NCBI RefSeq assembly: GCF_014841565.1
Contig: NZ_JACYUD010000004.1
Coordinates: 296,659-360,658 of the forward strand
Reading direction: 5' to 3'
DNA from: Rhizobium sp. CFBP 8762
GTDB lineage: Bacteria > Pseudomonadota > Alphaproteobacteria > Rhizobiales > Rhizobiaceae
Length of the DNA: 64,000 nucleotides
Shown here: positions 34,878 to 43,127 of the stretch, piece by piece
Numbering within the stretch: position 1 is the stretch's first letter
How the letters are laid out: each line of letters begins with the position of its first letter
Position numbers and translations under genes: made by a program
The notes under the pieces: model-generated
What the model was told of the DNA's origin: nothing
The model's database searches: none
What the model saw: the letters and a program-made list of their open reading frames with translations, nothing else

Positions 34878-34908
34878 ACCGACGCTTCACGTCAAGCGAA
34901 GCGTCGGT
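34878..34908 (+). terminator. Perfect 11-bp hairpin after dctP
   Basis: ACCGACGCTTC (34878-34888) pairs perfectly with GAAGCGTCGGT (34898-34908) around a nine-base loop, beginning six bases after the dctP stop. Only a short TC follows instead of a T-run. It likely halts or protects part of the transcript so that DctP exceeds DctQM. Confidence 0.65.
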
Positions 34909-34997
34909 TCAACAAGCTCCACCTCATGTTTCCTGCATCGTCCCGGTTTAAGGCAAACCTGCTTTGATGGACATGCTTTCACTGGAAGGGCACTCTC

Positions 34998-35549
34998 ATG
35001 CGCGCTCCCCTCAGTCTGTTGTTGGGTACGTTCGTTCGAATTGTTGCAGATTTTGCCGCAGGTGTGGCTTGTGCGGGCGTACTGATCGTTGTGCTTGTGC
35101 AAGTCATCGGTCGTTTGTCCGGACACCCACTGCCATGGACGGAAGAGGCGACACGTTTTCTGTTCATATGGATGGTGTTTCTGGGGCTGGCGGCTGGTTT
35201 TCGAACGGTGGAAAGCGCCCGCGTCGTCGTTTTTCTGGTCATGGGTCGACGGGTCTTCCAGCATCTGGCCGTACCAATCTATGTGGTGTCTTCGGCCTTC
35301 TTCTTTAGCCTGATGGGGTGGACCGGGTACACACTGATGCGCCAGCAGGTGATGATGAACGAAACGGCCGCGACCCTTCCTGTTCCCATGTGGCTTATCG
35401 GCATGGTGATGCCGGTTTCCGCGGGGATTGCGATACTGGCCATTGTGGAGTCGATGCGCAGCCGTCGAGACCTGATAGCCCTACCAGAACTCGGACTTCC
35501 GGCGGGCGAAATCGTCCATGCCGATGTGTCCATCACGTCAGGACATTGA
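34998..35549 (+). CDS. dctQ: TRAP transporter small permease DctQ
   Basis: A 183-residue membrane protein with four hydrophobic segments. The conserved DctQ region reads PWTEEATRFLFIWMVFLGLA. It starts 89 bases after the dctP hairpin and ends four bases before dctM. DctQ joins DctM in the inner membrane and is needed for sodium-driven uptake. Confidence 0.86.
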   Translation: MRAPLSLLLGTFVRIVADFAAGVACAGVLIVVLVQVIGRLSGHPLPWTEEATRFLFIWMVFLGLAAGFRTVESARVVVFLVMGRRVFQHLAVPIYVVSSAFFFSLMGWTGYTLMRQQVMMNETAATLPVPMWLIGMVMPVSAGIAILAIVESMRSRRDLIALPELGLPAGEIVHADVSITSGH

Positions 35550-35553
35550 TGCC

Positions 35554-36834
35554 ATGTCGATTTTTCTTCTCATCGCATTTTTCGGGCTCAGCATGCTCGG
35601 CGTGCCGTTGGCCGTGGCTCTGGCACTGGCAAGCGTCGCGACACTGTGTCTGTTCACGTCGATGCCGCTGGATCTCCTGGCGCAAACGATGTTTTCATCC
35701 ATGAATTCTTTTCTGCTGGTTGCCGTGCCACTGTTCATCCTCGTCGGAACCGTCATGGAGCGCGGCCGGGTTGCGGAACGTATCTTTGATTTTGCCGAAG
35801 CGATTGTCGGCTGGTTGCCCGGTGGGCTCGGACATGTCAACGTTATCTCGTCGGTGATCTTTTCCGGCGTGTCCGGCTCGTCCGTCGCTGATATCGCGTC
35901 CGTCGGCGCCATCGAAATCAAGGCCATGGAGCGGCACGGCTTTCCGAAGGGCTATGCGGTTGGCATGACACTGTGCACCGCCACATTGTCGTCGATCATT
36001 CCGCCGTCGATTCTGGTCGTCATTGCCGGGTCCATTGCCAATGTTTCCATCGGCACGCTTCTGGTCGCGGGCCTCGTACCCGGACTGTTTATCGCGTTTG
36101 CCTTCATGGTCTTCAACCACTTCTATTCGGTTTATTACGGCTATAATCCGCCGTCGCCTTTCAATCTGCGCATGGTGGTGGTCACGGGTTTGCGAGCAAT
36201 CTTACCCATGCTCACCCCGTTGATCCTCATCATAGGCATTGCCAGCGGCCTCTTTACGCCAACGGAAGCGGCCGCCGTTGCCGTGGTCTATGTCGCGATC
36301 CTTGGTATTCTGGTCTACCGGACACTTCCGGTCAGTGAACTTCCGGAAATCTTTATTTCCACGGCGCGCATATCGGGAACGATTCTCTTCATTGCGGCGA
36401 CCTCACAGATCGCAGCCTGGGTTTTCACCTATGACGGTCTTCCCGACAAAGTCGCCGAGCTTCTGCAGGCCATGAACCTTGGACCTTTGTCGGGAATGCT
36501 GGTCATTTTCGTCTTCCTGCTGATCATCGGGATATTCATGGAAGCTATTCCTGCGATGTTCATTCTCATTCCGGTGTTGATGCCGCCCGTGCAGGCAATC
36601 GGAATTGATCCGATCCACTTTCTGATTGTCACCGTTATGACATTGACGCTGGGGCTCGTGACACCGCCCGTCGGGGTGTGCCTGTTTGCCGCCGCGCAGG
36701 TGGCAAACATGAAGGTGGAGGACGTCATACGAGGATCCCTCGCGCCCATGACAGTGCTGACACTGGCAATATTTGCGCTGGTGCTGTTTCCGGTCCTCAC
36801 TCTAGGTCCGATCCGGATGCTCGGTATGTACTGA
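35554..36834 (+). CDS. dctM: TRAP transporter large permease DctM
   Basis: A 426-residue protein with about twelve hydrophobic segments, the normal size for DctM. ATG at 35554 opens MSIFLLIAFFGLSMLGVPLA; the longer frame from 35518 overlaps dctQ and is less likely. Typical motifs are SGVSGSSVADIASVGAIEI and ATLSSIIPPSILVVIAGSIA. The C-terminal codons overlap the converging LysR gene by 33 bases. Confidence 0.87.
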   Translation: MSIFLLIAFFGLSMLGVPLAVALALASVATLCLFTSMPLDLLAQTMFSSMNSFLLVAVPLFILVGTVMERGRVAERIFDFAEAIVGWLPGGLGHVNVISSVIFSGVSGSSVADIASVGAIEIKAMERHGFPKGYAVGMTLCTATLSSIIPPSILVVIAGSIANVSIGTLLVAGLVPGLFIAFAFMVFNHFYSVYYGYNPPSPFNLRMVVVTGLRAILPMLTPLILIIGIASGLFTPTEAAAVAVVYVAILGILVYRTLPVSELPEIFISTARISGTILFIAATSQIAAWVFTYDGLPDKVAELLQAMNLGPLSGMLVIFVFLLIIGIFMEAIPAMFILIPVLMPPVQAIGIDPIHFLIVTVMTLTLGLVTPPVGVCLFAAAQVANMKVEDVIRGSLAPMTVLTLAIFALVLFPVLTLGPIRMLGMY

Positions 36835-37731
36835 GCCAGCCGGATAGGACAATTGCCAGACGTCTCGCTCCGCGCGCAACCAGTCAAGAAACACGCGCAC
36901 CTTTTTCTGCCGAAGATGGTCGCGCGGGCAGACGATCCATTGGGTAACGATACGAACCGCCGGTGGCGTGATGACGGGACAAACCAGCCTTCCGCTCTTT
37001 AATTCCTCATCCATCATCAGCGTGCTTTCCAGCGCAATTCCCATTCCGCGCACAGCCGCGTCGATTGCCATGTGGCTGCGATCAAACAAGACCCGTTGCC
37101 AGCGCTCCTGCGGACGCAGGCCCGCCAATGAAAACCAGTTGGTCCATTGCGCCTGCGATTTCACCGAATGGATCAGCCGATGCCGCAAGATATCCTGCGG
37201 CAGCAGGCTGGCCTTTGCCGCATAGGCCGGTGAACACACCGGGAAAAACTGCTCCTCGGCAACCCCCTCCACAAACAGCCCCGGCCACCGGCCATTGCCA
37301 TGGCGTAGCTCGATATCGACCAGTTCCTGGTTGAAATCGGTGGGCTCATTTGTCCCATCCAGCCGAATTTCCAGGTCAGGATGCCCATCGAGCAAGCTCC
37401 CAAGCCGGGGTAGCAGCCATTTGTTGGACAGGGTTGGCGTAGCACGAACGGTCAGAGTCGTAACCGAACGAAACCCCCGGATGATGCCTGTTGCTTCCTC
37501 GATCTGGTCGATCTGGTCGGCTATCATCGAGACGTAACGCTCGCCGGCCTCCGTCAAAGCCACGCCACGTCCGGCCTTGGCCATCAGGGTAACGCCAAGC
37601 TGGACTTCCAGCAGTTGTATCTGCTGGCTGACGGCTGAGGGCGTTACGCCGAGTTCCTCGGCTGCCCGGGCGATGCTTCCCGCGCGCGCCGCCGTGTGGA
37701 AGATCAGTATGGCTTTGATCGGCAGTTGCAT
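36802..37731 (-). CDS. LysR family transcriptional regulator (GcvA-like)
   Basis: A 309-residue regulator from ATG 37729-37731 (MQLPIKAILIFHTAARAGSI). The DNA-binding helix is AAEELGVTPSAVSQQIQLLE, and the PLP-like layout WVVCPRDHLR near the C-terminus follows the GcvA/AmpR subgroup pattern. The open frame extends 45 codons upstream without support. It converges on the TRAP operon and overlaps dctM by 33 bases; it may regulate that operon although it is not divergent from it. Confidence 0.82.
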   Translation of the reverse strand: MQLPIKAILIFHTAARAGSIARAAEELGVTPSAVSQQIQLLEVQLGVTLMAKAGRGVALTEAGERYVSMIADQIDQIEEATGIIRGFRSVTTLTVRATPTLSNKWLLPRLGSLLDGHPDLEIRLDGTNEPTDFNQELVDIELRHGNGRWPGLFVEGVAEEQFFPVCSPAYAAKASLLPQDILRHRLIHSVKSQAQWTNWFSLAGLRPQERWQRVLFDRSHMAIDAAVRGMGIALESTLMMDEELKSGRLVCPVITPPAVRIVTQWIVCPRDHLRQKKVRVFLDWLRAERDVWQLSYPAGSVHTEHPDRT

Positions 37732-37900
37732 GGCAATCCATAAGCTGATGTGGATCAGAAAGAACGCATTTTTGTCGTGGCGCGCGACAGGGAATCTTAC
37801 CGAATTCATCCGTCGGATAATAGTATCCCGGCAGAGCAGGGATGCAAAATTGGAACTCCTGTCCACCCGTCGTTCCAGCTATAACGCAGGTACAAACGGA

Positions 37901-38035
37901 GTGACGACATTGAGACCTGACGAGACCACGGTAGCCAAGCCTGTAACGATCCGACAGAAACTCTGGGAAGCCATCGTATCGGCGCGCGCGCGCGAAGCAA
38001 ACCGGCTTTTGCAGCGTTCGCGGTTTGAGCAGTAA
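37901..38035 (+). CDS. Small hypothetical protein (44 residues)
   Basis: A possible short gene with a GTG start at 37901, giving MTTLRPDETTVAKPVTIRQK followed by LWEAIVSARAREANRLLQRS. The C-terminal half, basic and helical, resembles the small DUF1127-like or uncharacterised proteins common in Rhizobiales. The ribosome-binding site (ACGGA) is weak. It lies in the 365-base gap between a LysR gene and the cyclo-ligase-like gene, where nothing else is recognised. Confidence 0.3.
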   Translation: MTTLRPDETTVAKPVTIRQKLWEAIVSARAREANRLLQRSRFEQ

Positions 38036-38096
38036 ATCCGCAGCATGTCCACAAAACAGCGCAGGCGGGAGATCGCCACCTGCGCTGAGCCAGACC

Positions 38097-38876
38097 TTAC
38101 AAACCCATCGCCTTCAGTTCCTGAAGTGGCGGAATGGTGTCGAACATGTGCTGGTCCAGTCGGTCCCAGATGATGCCGCAGGTGGGCTTGTGGGGGTCGG
38201 GAACCTCGATCGTGCGTGTCGGCGTGAAGATCACATCGACAACCGTGTCGTACACGTCGGGCGTCAGCTTTTCAGAAAGTACCTGGCAATCATGAACCAC
38301 GGCGGCGCAGGGTGTGTCTACGGAAATACGACCGATCTGGTAGAGCATGCCCCATTCGGAATCAAAGAAACCGTGGCCCTTGCCGAAGCGCACACCCTCT
38401 AGATTGATGGCGCCTGTCCCGGTGACCATGTAGTCGACAGCGGGAAGCGTCGTCTGGATTTCGGCCAGCGTCATATGCCGGCCAATGCGCTCCATGCCGT
38501 CGAGGGTGGAGGCGTAGAGATATAGGTCCGGTGCGATTGAATCGGGATCGAGCAGCCAGAAACCGCGCTTGATCGAATAGGTGGTCATCAGGACAGTTTT
38601 CCCGTCCCGCAAGGCCTGATGGCGAAGACGGTCGAGGCAGTTGTCCGGGGTGATGAAAATCAGGCTGGCATCGCGGTAATAGGCGTTGTCGGTCAGGCGC
38701 TTGACGGCCTCGTCGCCGCCTTCGAAATCGGCGATGAATTCGCCGAAATCAAAATGAAACCGGCTGTCTGGCACCGCAACCTCGCGCAATTGGCTCCAGA
38801 CGCGCTCGCGCACGGACGATTTATGATCGGCGATTTCAGCCGCAGTGGACACGATGGTAGACTTAGCACTAGACAT
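38097..38876 (-). CDS. 5-formyltetrahydrofolate cyclo-ligase family protein (COG0212 paralogue 1)
   Basis: A 259-residue protein. ATG at 38874-38876 has AGGGAG upstream on the reverse strand; the longer frame is less likely. The family pattern is visible in FITPDNCLDRLRHQALRDGK, EGVRFGKGHGFFDSEWGML and AAVVHDCQVLSEKL. It is clearly paralogous to the gene at 42291-43028. COG0212 paralogues distinct from true folate cyclo-ligase have been linked to thiamin metabolism by comparative genomics. It is the last gene of the ABC operon, 19 bases after the permease, which supports such a role here. The reaction is not known. Confidence 0.75.
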   Translation of the reverse strand: MSSAKSTIVSTAAEIADHKSSVRERVWSQLREVAVPDSRFHFDFGEFIADFEGGDEAVKRLTDNAYYRDASLIFITPDNCLDRLRHQALRDGKTVLMTTYSIKRGFWLLDPDSIAPDLYLYASTLDGMERIGRHMTLAEIQTTLPAVDYMVTGTGAINLEGVRFGKGHGFFDSEWGMLYQIGRISVDTPCAAVVHDCQVLSEKLTPDVYDTVVDVIFTPTRTIEVPDPHKPTCGIIWDRLDQHMFDTIPPLQELKAMGL

Positions 38877-38895
38877 GGGGGACTCCCTGGTATTC

Positions 38896-40479
38896 TCAGA
38901 CAGCCGGCTGCATGCCGCGCTTGTGCAGCACACGCCGTTCGATGAGGATGACGATTTGATAGAAGAAAACCGAGATGAGCACCGAGACCATGGCGACCGT
39001 CCAGATCATGCCATAGTCAAGATAGCCGCGTGACTGGTTCAAAAGGTTGCCAAGCCCGGTGCCGGTGGCGAGCCACTCCGCAATCATAACGCCCAGAAGC
39101 GCGCGTGGCACGGCAAGACGCATCGCGGCAAAGAGATAGGGCAGGGAGGCGGGGATGGAGACCAGCCGCACCTGCGCCAGCGGGCTTGCGCCATAGGCGC
39201 GCACCACATCCAGCGCGCCGCGCGATACCATGCCCAGTCCCTGCGCCAAAGTGACATAGGCCGGGAAAAAGGTGACCGAAATTGTAATCCACACAATGAC
39301 GGAGGGCCCGCGGCCGAGCAGCAGCACCAGAAGCGGGGTCAAGGCCACCAGCGGCATCGTCTGGGTGACGAGCGCGACCGGCATGAACGAACGCACGATA
39401 CCCGGGCGCACCACGGAGGCAAGGGCCAGCGCGAAAGCGAAGGCAAGTCCCGCAGCCATGCCAAGGAGCGTCATGGGTAGCGTCTGGACAAGAGCGGCCA
39501 GCAACCGTGTCTGTGCCGACGCCGCCGAGGGCGCAAGAAACAGGTAGTCAAACACGCCAGCGGGCGTCTTGGCGATCATGGCCGGGGTGCCAAGTGCTTT
39601 GAGCAGCAGCCACCAGACCGCAAACGGCAGGCTGATGGACGCCAGTGTAATGGCAATGCCGGAAAGATGGTTGCTCTTCAGCGGTGTTCCCGGCGCTGTC
39701 GCGGGCACGGTGACGGCGCGGGTGGAGCGTGTGACGCGCGCTTCGATCCATGCGAAAACACCATAGGCGACCAGCGCCATCAGGGTTGCGGCAAGGCCGA
39801 TTCCCCACAGGCGCGCCGGATCGGCACGCCCGAGCGAGCCAATCAGATAGACGCCGAGGCCGAAGCGGCCTCCACCGCCAAATTCTGCGAGAATGGAGCC
39901 GAGCACGGCGGCTGGTGCCGCAACGCGCAAGCTGGCGAGAATGGCGGGCAGGGCGGCGCGGATCTGCACGCGGCGCAGACGTGTCCAGCGTCCACCGCCA
40001 TAGGCGGCCACCACGTCCAGCATGCGCCTGTCCGTCTGGCTGATGCCGGTGACGGTCGCACTCATGGTTACAAAATAGCAGCCAAGGGCTGCCAGAACGA
40101 CACGGGGCGTCATGCCGGAAAAGGTGAGAACGAGGATTGGCGAGATGGCGATGGGCGGTAGCGCAAACAAAGCCACATTGAGGCCACGACCGAGCCTTGC
40201 GGCTATCGGCGACACCGCAAACAGGATACCGGCGAGGATGGCGAGACTGTTGCCGATCAGAAAGCCGAGCGAAGCGCCTTCAAACGTCGCCAGAAGATGC
40301 GGTGGATAATCGCCGCGATCCTGCCAGAACCGGATGATAATCTCGCTCGGTGCGGGCAATGCGCCATCAGCCACAAGCTTGAAACGCCCGAGCACTTCCC
40401 AGACGACAGCGATGATTGCCGCAGTTCGCCATGCGGAAAAGCGCCGAAAATCACCCTCACTCTTGCTTTCACGGGCCAT
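38896..40479 (-). CDS. ABC transporter permease with two fused BPD-type domains
   Basis: A 527-residue protein, about twice the length of SsuC/ThiX/NrtB-type permeases. There are two EAA loops: DVVAAYGGGRWTRLRRVQIR in the first half and DVVRAYGASPLAQVRLVSIP in the second, each followed by hydrophobic segments ending in PG-like motifs. One chain can thus supply both membrane halves. ATG at 40477-40479 (MARESKSEGDFRRF) overlaps the ATPase end by 11 bases. With the adjacent ATPase and THI5-like binding protein it forms a complete importer. Confidence 0.82.
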   Translation of the reverse strand: MARESKSEGDFRRFSAWRTAAIIAVVWEVLGRFKLVADGALPAPSEIIIRFWQDRGDYPPHLLATFEGASLGFLIGNSLAILAGILFAVSPIAARLGRGLNVALFALPPIAISPILVLTFSGMTPRVVLAALGCYFVTMSATVTGISQTDRRMLDVVAAYGGGRWTRLRRVQIRAALPAILASLRVAAPAAVLGSILAEFGGGGRFGLGVYLIGSLGRADPARLWGIGLAATLMALVAYGVFAWIEARVTRSTRAVTVPATAPGTPLKSNHLSGIAITLASISLPFAVWWLLLKALGTPAMIAKTPAGVFDYLFLAPSAASAQTRLLAALVQTLPMTLLGMAAGLAFAFALALASVVRPGIVRSFMPVALVTQTMPLVALTPLLVLLLGRGPSVIVWITISVTFFPAYVTLAQGLGMVSRGALDVVRAYGASPLAQVRLVSIPASLPYLFAAMRLAVPRALLGVMIAEWLATGTGLGNLLNQSRGYLDYGMIWTVAMVSVLISVFFYQIVILIERRVLHKRGMQPAV

Positions 40480-41239
40480 TGAGCGCCTCTGCGACTTGAT
40501 CTTGCAGCGCGTGGAACTCCGGCGTGGTGAAAATGTCCGGTCGGCGCGGTCGCGCAAACGGAATGTCAATCACCGTGCCGATGCGCCCCGGACGGCTTTG
40601 CATGGCAACGACTCTGTCGGCGAGAAACACCGCCTCATCAATTCCATGCGTGACCAGCAGGGTCGTGGCTCGACCGTCCATCCAGATGCGCTGCAGTTCG
40701 ATATTCATCTGGCGACGCAGGATCTGGTCGAGCGCACCGAAGGGTTCATCCAGAAACAGGACCTTCGGATCGGTAACGAGCGCGCGGGCAATGGCCACGC
40801 GCTGGCGCATGCCGCCGGAAAGCTCACCGGGAAGCGCCTTTTCAAAGCCTTTTAGCCCCACGAGGTCGATCAGCCCTGCAATCTTCGCCTTATGGTCGGC
40901 ACGCTTGCGGCTGAGAACGTCGAGCGGCAGCGCAATGTTGTCTTCCACGCTTCGCCAGGGCATCAGGGCGGCATCCTGAAAGGCAACGCCCGTCAGACCC
41001 GCCTTTGCCGCCTCTTGCGGAGACATGCCAGCAATGGCAATGGTGCCCGCATCGGGCGTATCCAGCCCAAGGGCGAGACGTAGCAGGGTTGACTTGCCAC
41101 AGCCGGAAGGGCCGATCAGCGCGGTGAACGAGCCCGCCGGACACGCAAGCGTAACATTGTCGAGGGCCTGCACAACGCTCTCGCGGCCCTGAAAGGCGCG
41201 CGAGATGTTGGCCAGCATGATGCCAGTCGTTCCCGTCAT
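40469..41239 (-). CDS. ABC transporter ATP-binding protein (SsuB/TauB/ThiZ type)
   Basis: A 256-residue ATPase. Walker A is LIGPSGCGKSTLLRLALGLD, the Q-loop VAFQDAALMPWRSV, the signature LSGGMRQRVAIARALV and Walker B VLFLDEPFGALD. This GGM-type signature is usual in the taurine/nitrate/sulfonate/pyrimidine class. Its start shares one base with the stop of the binding-protein gene (TAATG), and its end overlaps the permease start. Confidence 0.86.
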   Translation of the reverse strand: MTGTTGIMLANISRAFQGRESVVQALDNVTLACPAGSFTALIGPSGCGKSTLLRLALGLDTPDAGTIAIAGMSPQEAAKAGLTGVAFQDAALMPWRSVEDNIALPLDVLSRKRADHKAKIAGLIDLVGLKGFEKALPGELSGGMRQRVAIARALVTDPKVLFLDEPFGALDQILRRQMNIELQRIWMDGRATTLLVTHGIDEAVFLADRVVAMQSRPGRIGTVIDIPFARPRRPDIFTTPEFHALQDQVAEALNGP

Positions 41240-42210
41240 TACACTTCTTCAAGGACGGTGGTGTCGAAGTGTTCGCGCTTGGCCGTTATGCCCACCGCAG
41301 CCAATGCCTCGATATTGGCGGCAACGGCTTCCTCGCTCATCGAAAAGACGCCCTGCGGGCTTTCGATCAGCGGCTTCTGCGCCGTGTTGAAGTAAACCTC
41401 GTTTTCAAGGGAGCGGCCTGTGCCCTTGAACCAGCTATCGGCAAAGGTTTTGGGGAAAGCCGTCGGGTCGGCAAGGTTTTCATCCCAGCCCCTGCGGCTG
41501 GCCTTGAGGAATGCGACGATTTCCTTGCGCTTGGCTTTCAGCACCTCTTCGGTCACCACGACCGTGTCGTTGAAGATGGTAAAGCCAAAATCATAAAGCA
41601 GGAAGGAACTCGGTTCTTCACCGGCCTGCTTGATGGTAAACGGCACGTTGGTGGTGAAATCCAGCGAAGCGTCAATCTCGCCCTTGATCAACGGGGTCGG
41701 GTCGTAGGCATACGGCACGATGTTGACCTGGCTTCGCTCCACACCGGAAATCTTCAGCATGGCTTCAACGGAAATGACGTTGACCGGCGGCACGGCAAGC
41801 GTCTTGCCGATGAGGTCCTTTGGCTCCTTGATCGGGTTTTTGGCCAGAGAAACAATGCCGATCGGATTCTTCTGGTACTGAGCGCCGATAATCTTGAAGG
41901 GCGCGCCCTGTTCGACAATCGCCTTGATTGTTGTGTCCGGTGTCGTCAACGTCAGGTCGGCCTTGCCCGCAATGATGGTGCTTTCCGGGATGACATCCGG
42001 CCCGCCGGAGAGATAGGTCAGGTCAAGCCCTGCCTGCTCATAATAGCCCTTATCGGCGGCCAGAAAATAGCCGGCGAACTCGGCATCGTTGATCCATGAG
42101 GCCTGAAAGGTGAACGGCATGGCGGCGGATGCCAAGCGTCCCATCAGGGGCATGGTTGCGGCTGCGCCCAGAAGACCCATAAAATGGCGACGGTTAAATG
42201 TAAGATGCGT
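41239..42210 (-). CDS. THI5/NMT1-like ABC transporter substrate-binding protein; Tat signal with likely non-ATG start
   Basis: The first in-frame ATG (42178-42180) gives 313 residues starting MGLLGAAATMPLMGRLASAA, which lacks a charged n-region. Reading upstream to an in-frame TAA gives HLTFNRRHF directly before it, a twin-arginine motif. The only codon there resembling a start is ACG at 42208-42210, nine bases after AAGGA; an ATG one base different would make a normal start. I therefore extend the gene to 42210 (323 residues). The mature part (FQASWINDAEFAGYFLAADK, GGPDVIPE, PFKIIGAQYQ) matches NMT1/THI5-type periplasmic proteins that bind thiamin pyrimidines, riboflavin precursors or sulfonates. 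Confidence 0.72.
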   Translation of the reverse strand, partial: THLTFNRRHFMGLLGAAATMPLMGRLASAAMPFTFQASWINDAEFAGYFLAADKGYYEQAGLDLTYLSGGPDVIPESTIIAGKADLTLTTPDTTIKAIVEQGAPFKIIGAQYQKNPIGIVSLAKNPIKEPKDLIGKTLAVPPVNVISVEAMLKISGVERSQVNIVPYAYDPTPLIKGEIDASLDFTTNVPFTIKQAGEEPSSFLLYDFGFTIFNDTVVVTEEVLKAKRKEIVAFLKASRRGWDENLADPTAFPKTFADSWFKGTGRSLENEVYFNTAQKPLIESPQGVFSMSEEAVAANIEALAAVGITAKREHFDTTVLEEV

Positions 42211-42290
42211 GGAGGCTGTTCCTTGTTATCGGGTTTGGCGTATGTCCGGGCGCAAAGCGAACCCGCTTATGGTAAGATTTTGTCAGCGCA

Positions 42291-43028
42291 TCAGGCGATG
42301 CCGCGCATACGCGCCAGTTCTTTCAGTGGTGGTGTGTGGATGATTTCATCGCGGCTCAGACGATCCCATTTGATGCCACGGGGACGACTGTTGCTGCGCT
42401 CGATTTTCGCCAGACGGGTTGGCGTTGCAATATAATCCACCTGAATATCGGTATCGCTGGCACCCAGCTGCTCTTCCACCACCTGAACATCGTGAACGAC
42501 AGCGGCGACGGGCGTTTTTTCGTCGACCAGCCCGAGATCGGTGAACATACCCCATTCGAGATCGAAATAGGTGTGACCCTTTCCAAACCGGATGCCATCT
42601 TTCGTAACGGCTGACGCACCGGTTGCGAGAAAATCAAAACGACCGATGGTGGCAAGCTCAGCCAGATCGACCGGGCGGGCAAAATGCTCCATTCCATCCA
42701 GCCAGGCGGCGAAGGGTGCAGCTTCTGCGGGCACAACGCCCGGCGCAATATAGAGGAAGCCACGCTGCATATTGTAGGTGGACATGACAAACGCCTTGCC
42801 ATCGGAGATTAACCGGCGGCGCAACTCCGTCATGGAGTTATCGGGTGTGACAAAAGCAAGCTGGCTATCCTTGAAGGCGGGAAGTTCGGCAATGAAATCG
42901 GTTGCCTGTTCCACACCCTCGAAATCGGGAATGAACTCGCTGAAGCTCAAATGAAAGCGGGTGTCGGGCCGCGCGACAGCCTTCAGGCTGTCCCAAATTC
43001 TCTGCCGGATGACGCGGGGTTGTGCCAT
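42291..43028 (-). CDS. 5-formyltetrahydrofolate cyclo-ligase family protein (COG0212 paralogue 2)
   Basis: A 245-residue protein with the same blocks as the gene at 38097: AFVTPDNSMTELRRRLISDG, DGIRFGKGHTYFDLEWGMFT and VAAVVHDVQVVEEQLG. It is the first gene of the operon, divergent from the RpiR regulator, with about 80 bases before the binding-protein gene. Having two such paralogues around one importer suggests that they act on the imported compound or its product, possibly as a heteromer. Confidence 0.75.
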   Translation of the reverse strand: MAQPRVIRQRIWDSLKAVARPDTRFHLSFSEFIPDFEGVEQATDFIAELPAFKDSQLAFVTPDNSMTELRRRLISDGKAFVMSTYNMQRGFLYIAPGVVPAEAAPFAAWLDGMEHFARPVDLAELATIGRFDFLATGASAVTKDGIRFGKGHTYFDLEWGMFTDLGLVDEKTPVAAVVHDVQVVEEQLGASDTDIQVDYIATPTRLAKIERSNSRPRGIKWDRLSRDEIIHTPPLKELARMRGIA

Positions 43029-43038
43029 GACACTCTCT

Positions 43039-43080
43039 GTTTCAATGTTTCATAATTGTGAAACAGTAGTTTCATTATTG
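43039..43080. promoter_or_regulatory. Repeated GTTTCA motifs; candidate RpiR operator
   Basis: The divergent intergenic region contains GTTTCA at 43039, 43047 and 43069. A perfect inverted repeat TGTTTCA (43046-43052)/TGAAACA (43059-43065) is followed by a near copy of its left half, GTTTCATTATTG (43069-43080) versus GTTTCATAATTG (43047-43058). It lies between the starts of the cyclo-ligase-like gene and the RpiR gene, so it is the natural binding site of that regulator. Confidence 0.6.
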
Positions 43081-43127
43081 CAAGAGGGCTGCTAATCTTT
43101 TTATGGAGACAAAAACCCGGAGAGAAC

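Noticed and set aside
43029-43127. TPP riboswitch before the thiamin-type importer operon
   Set aside because: The CTGAGA and ACCTGATCTGG-like core is not present in the short leader.
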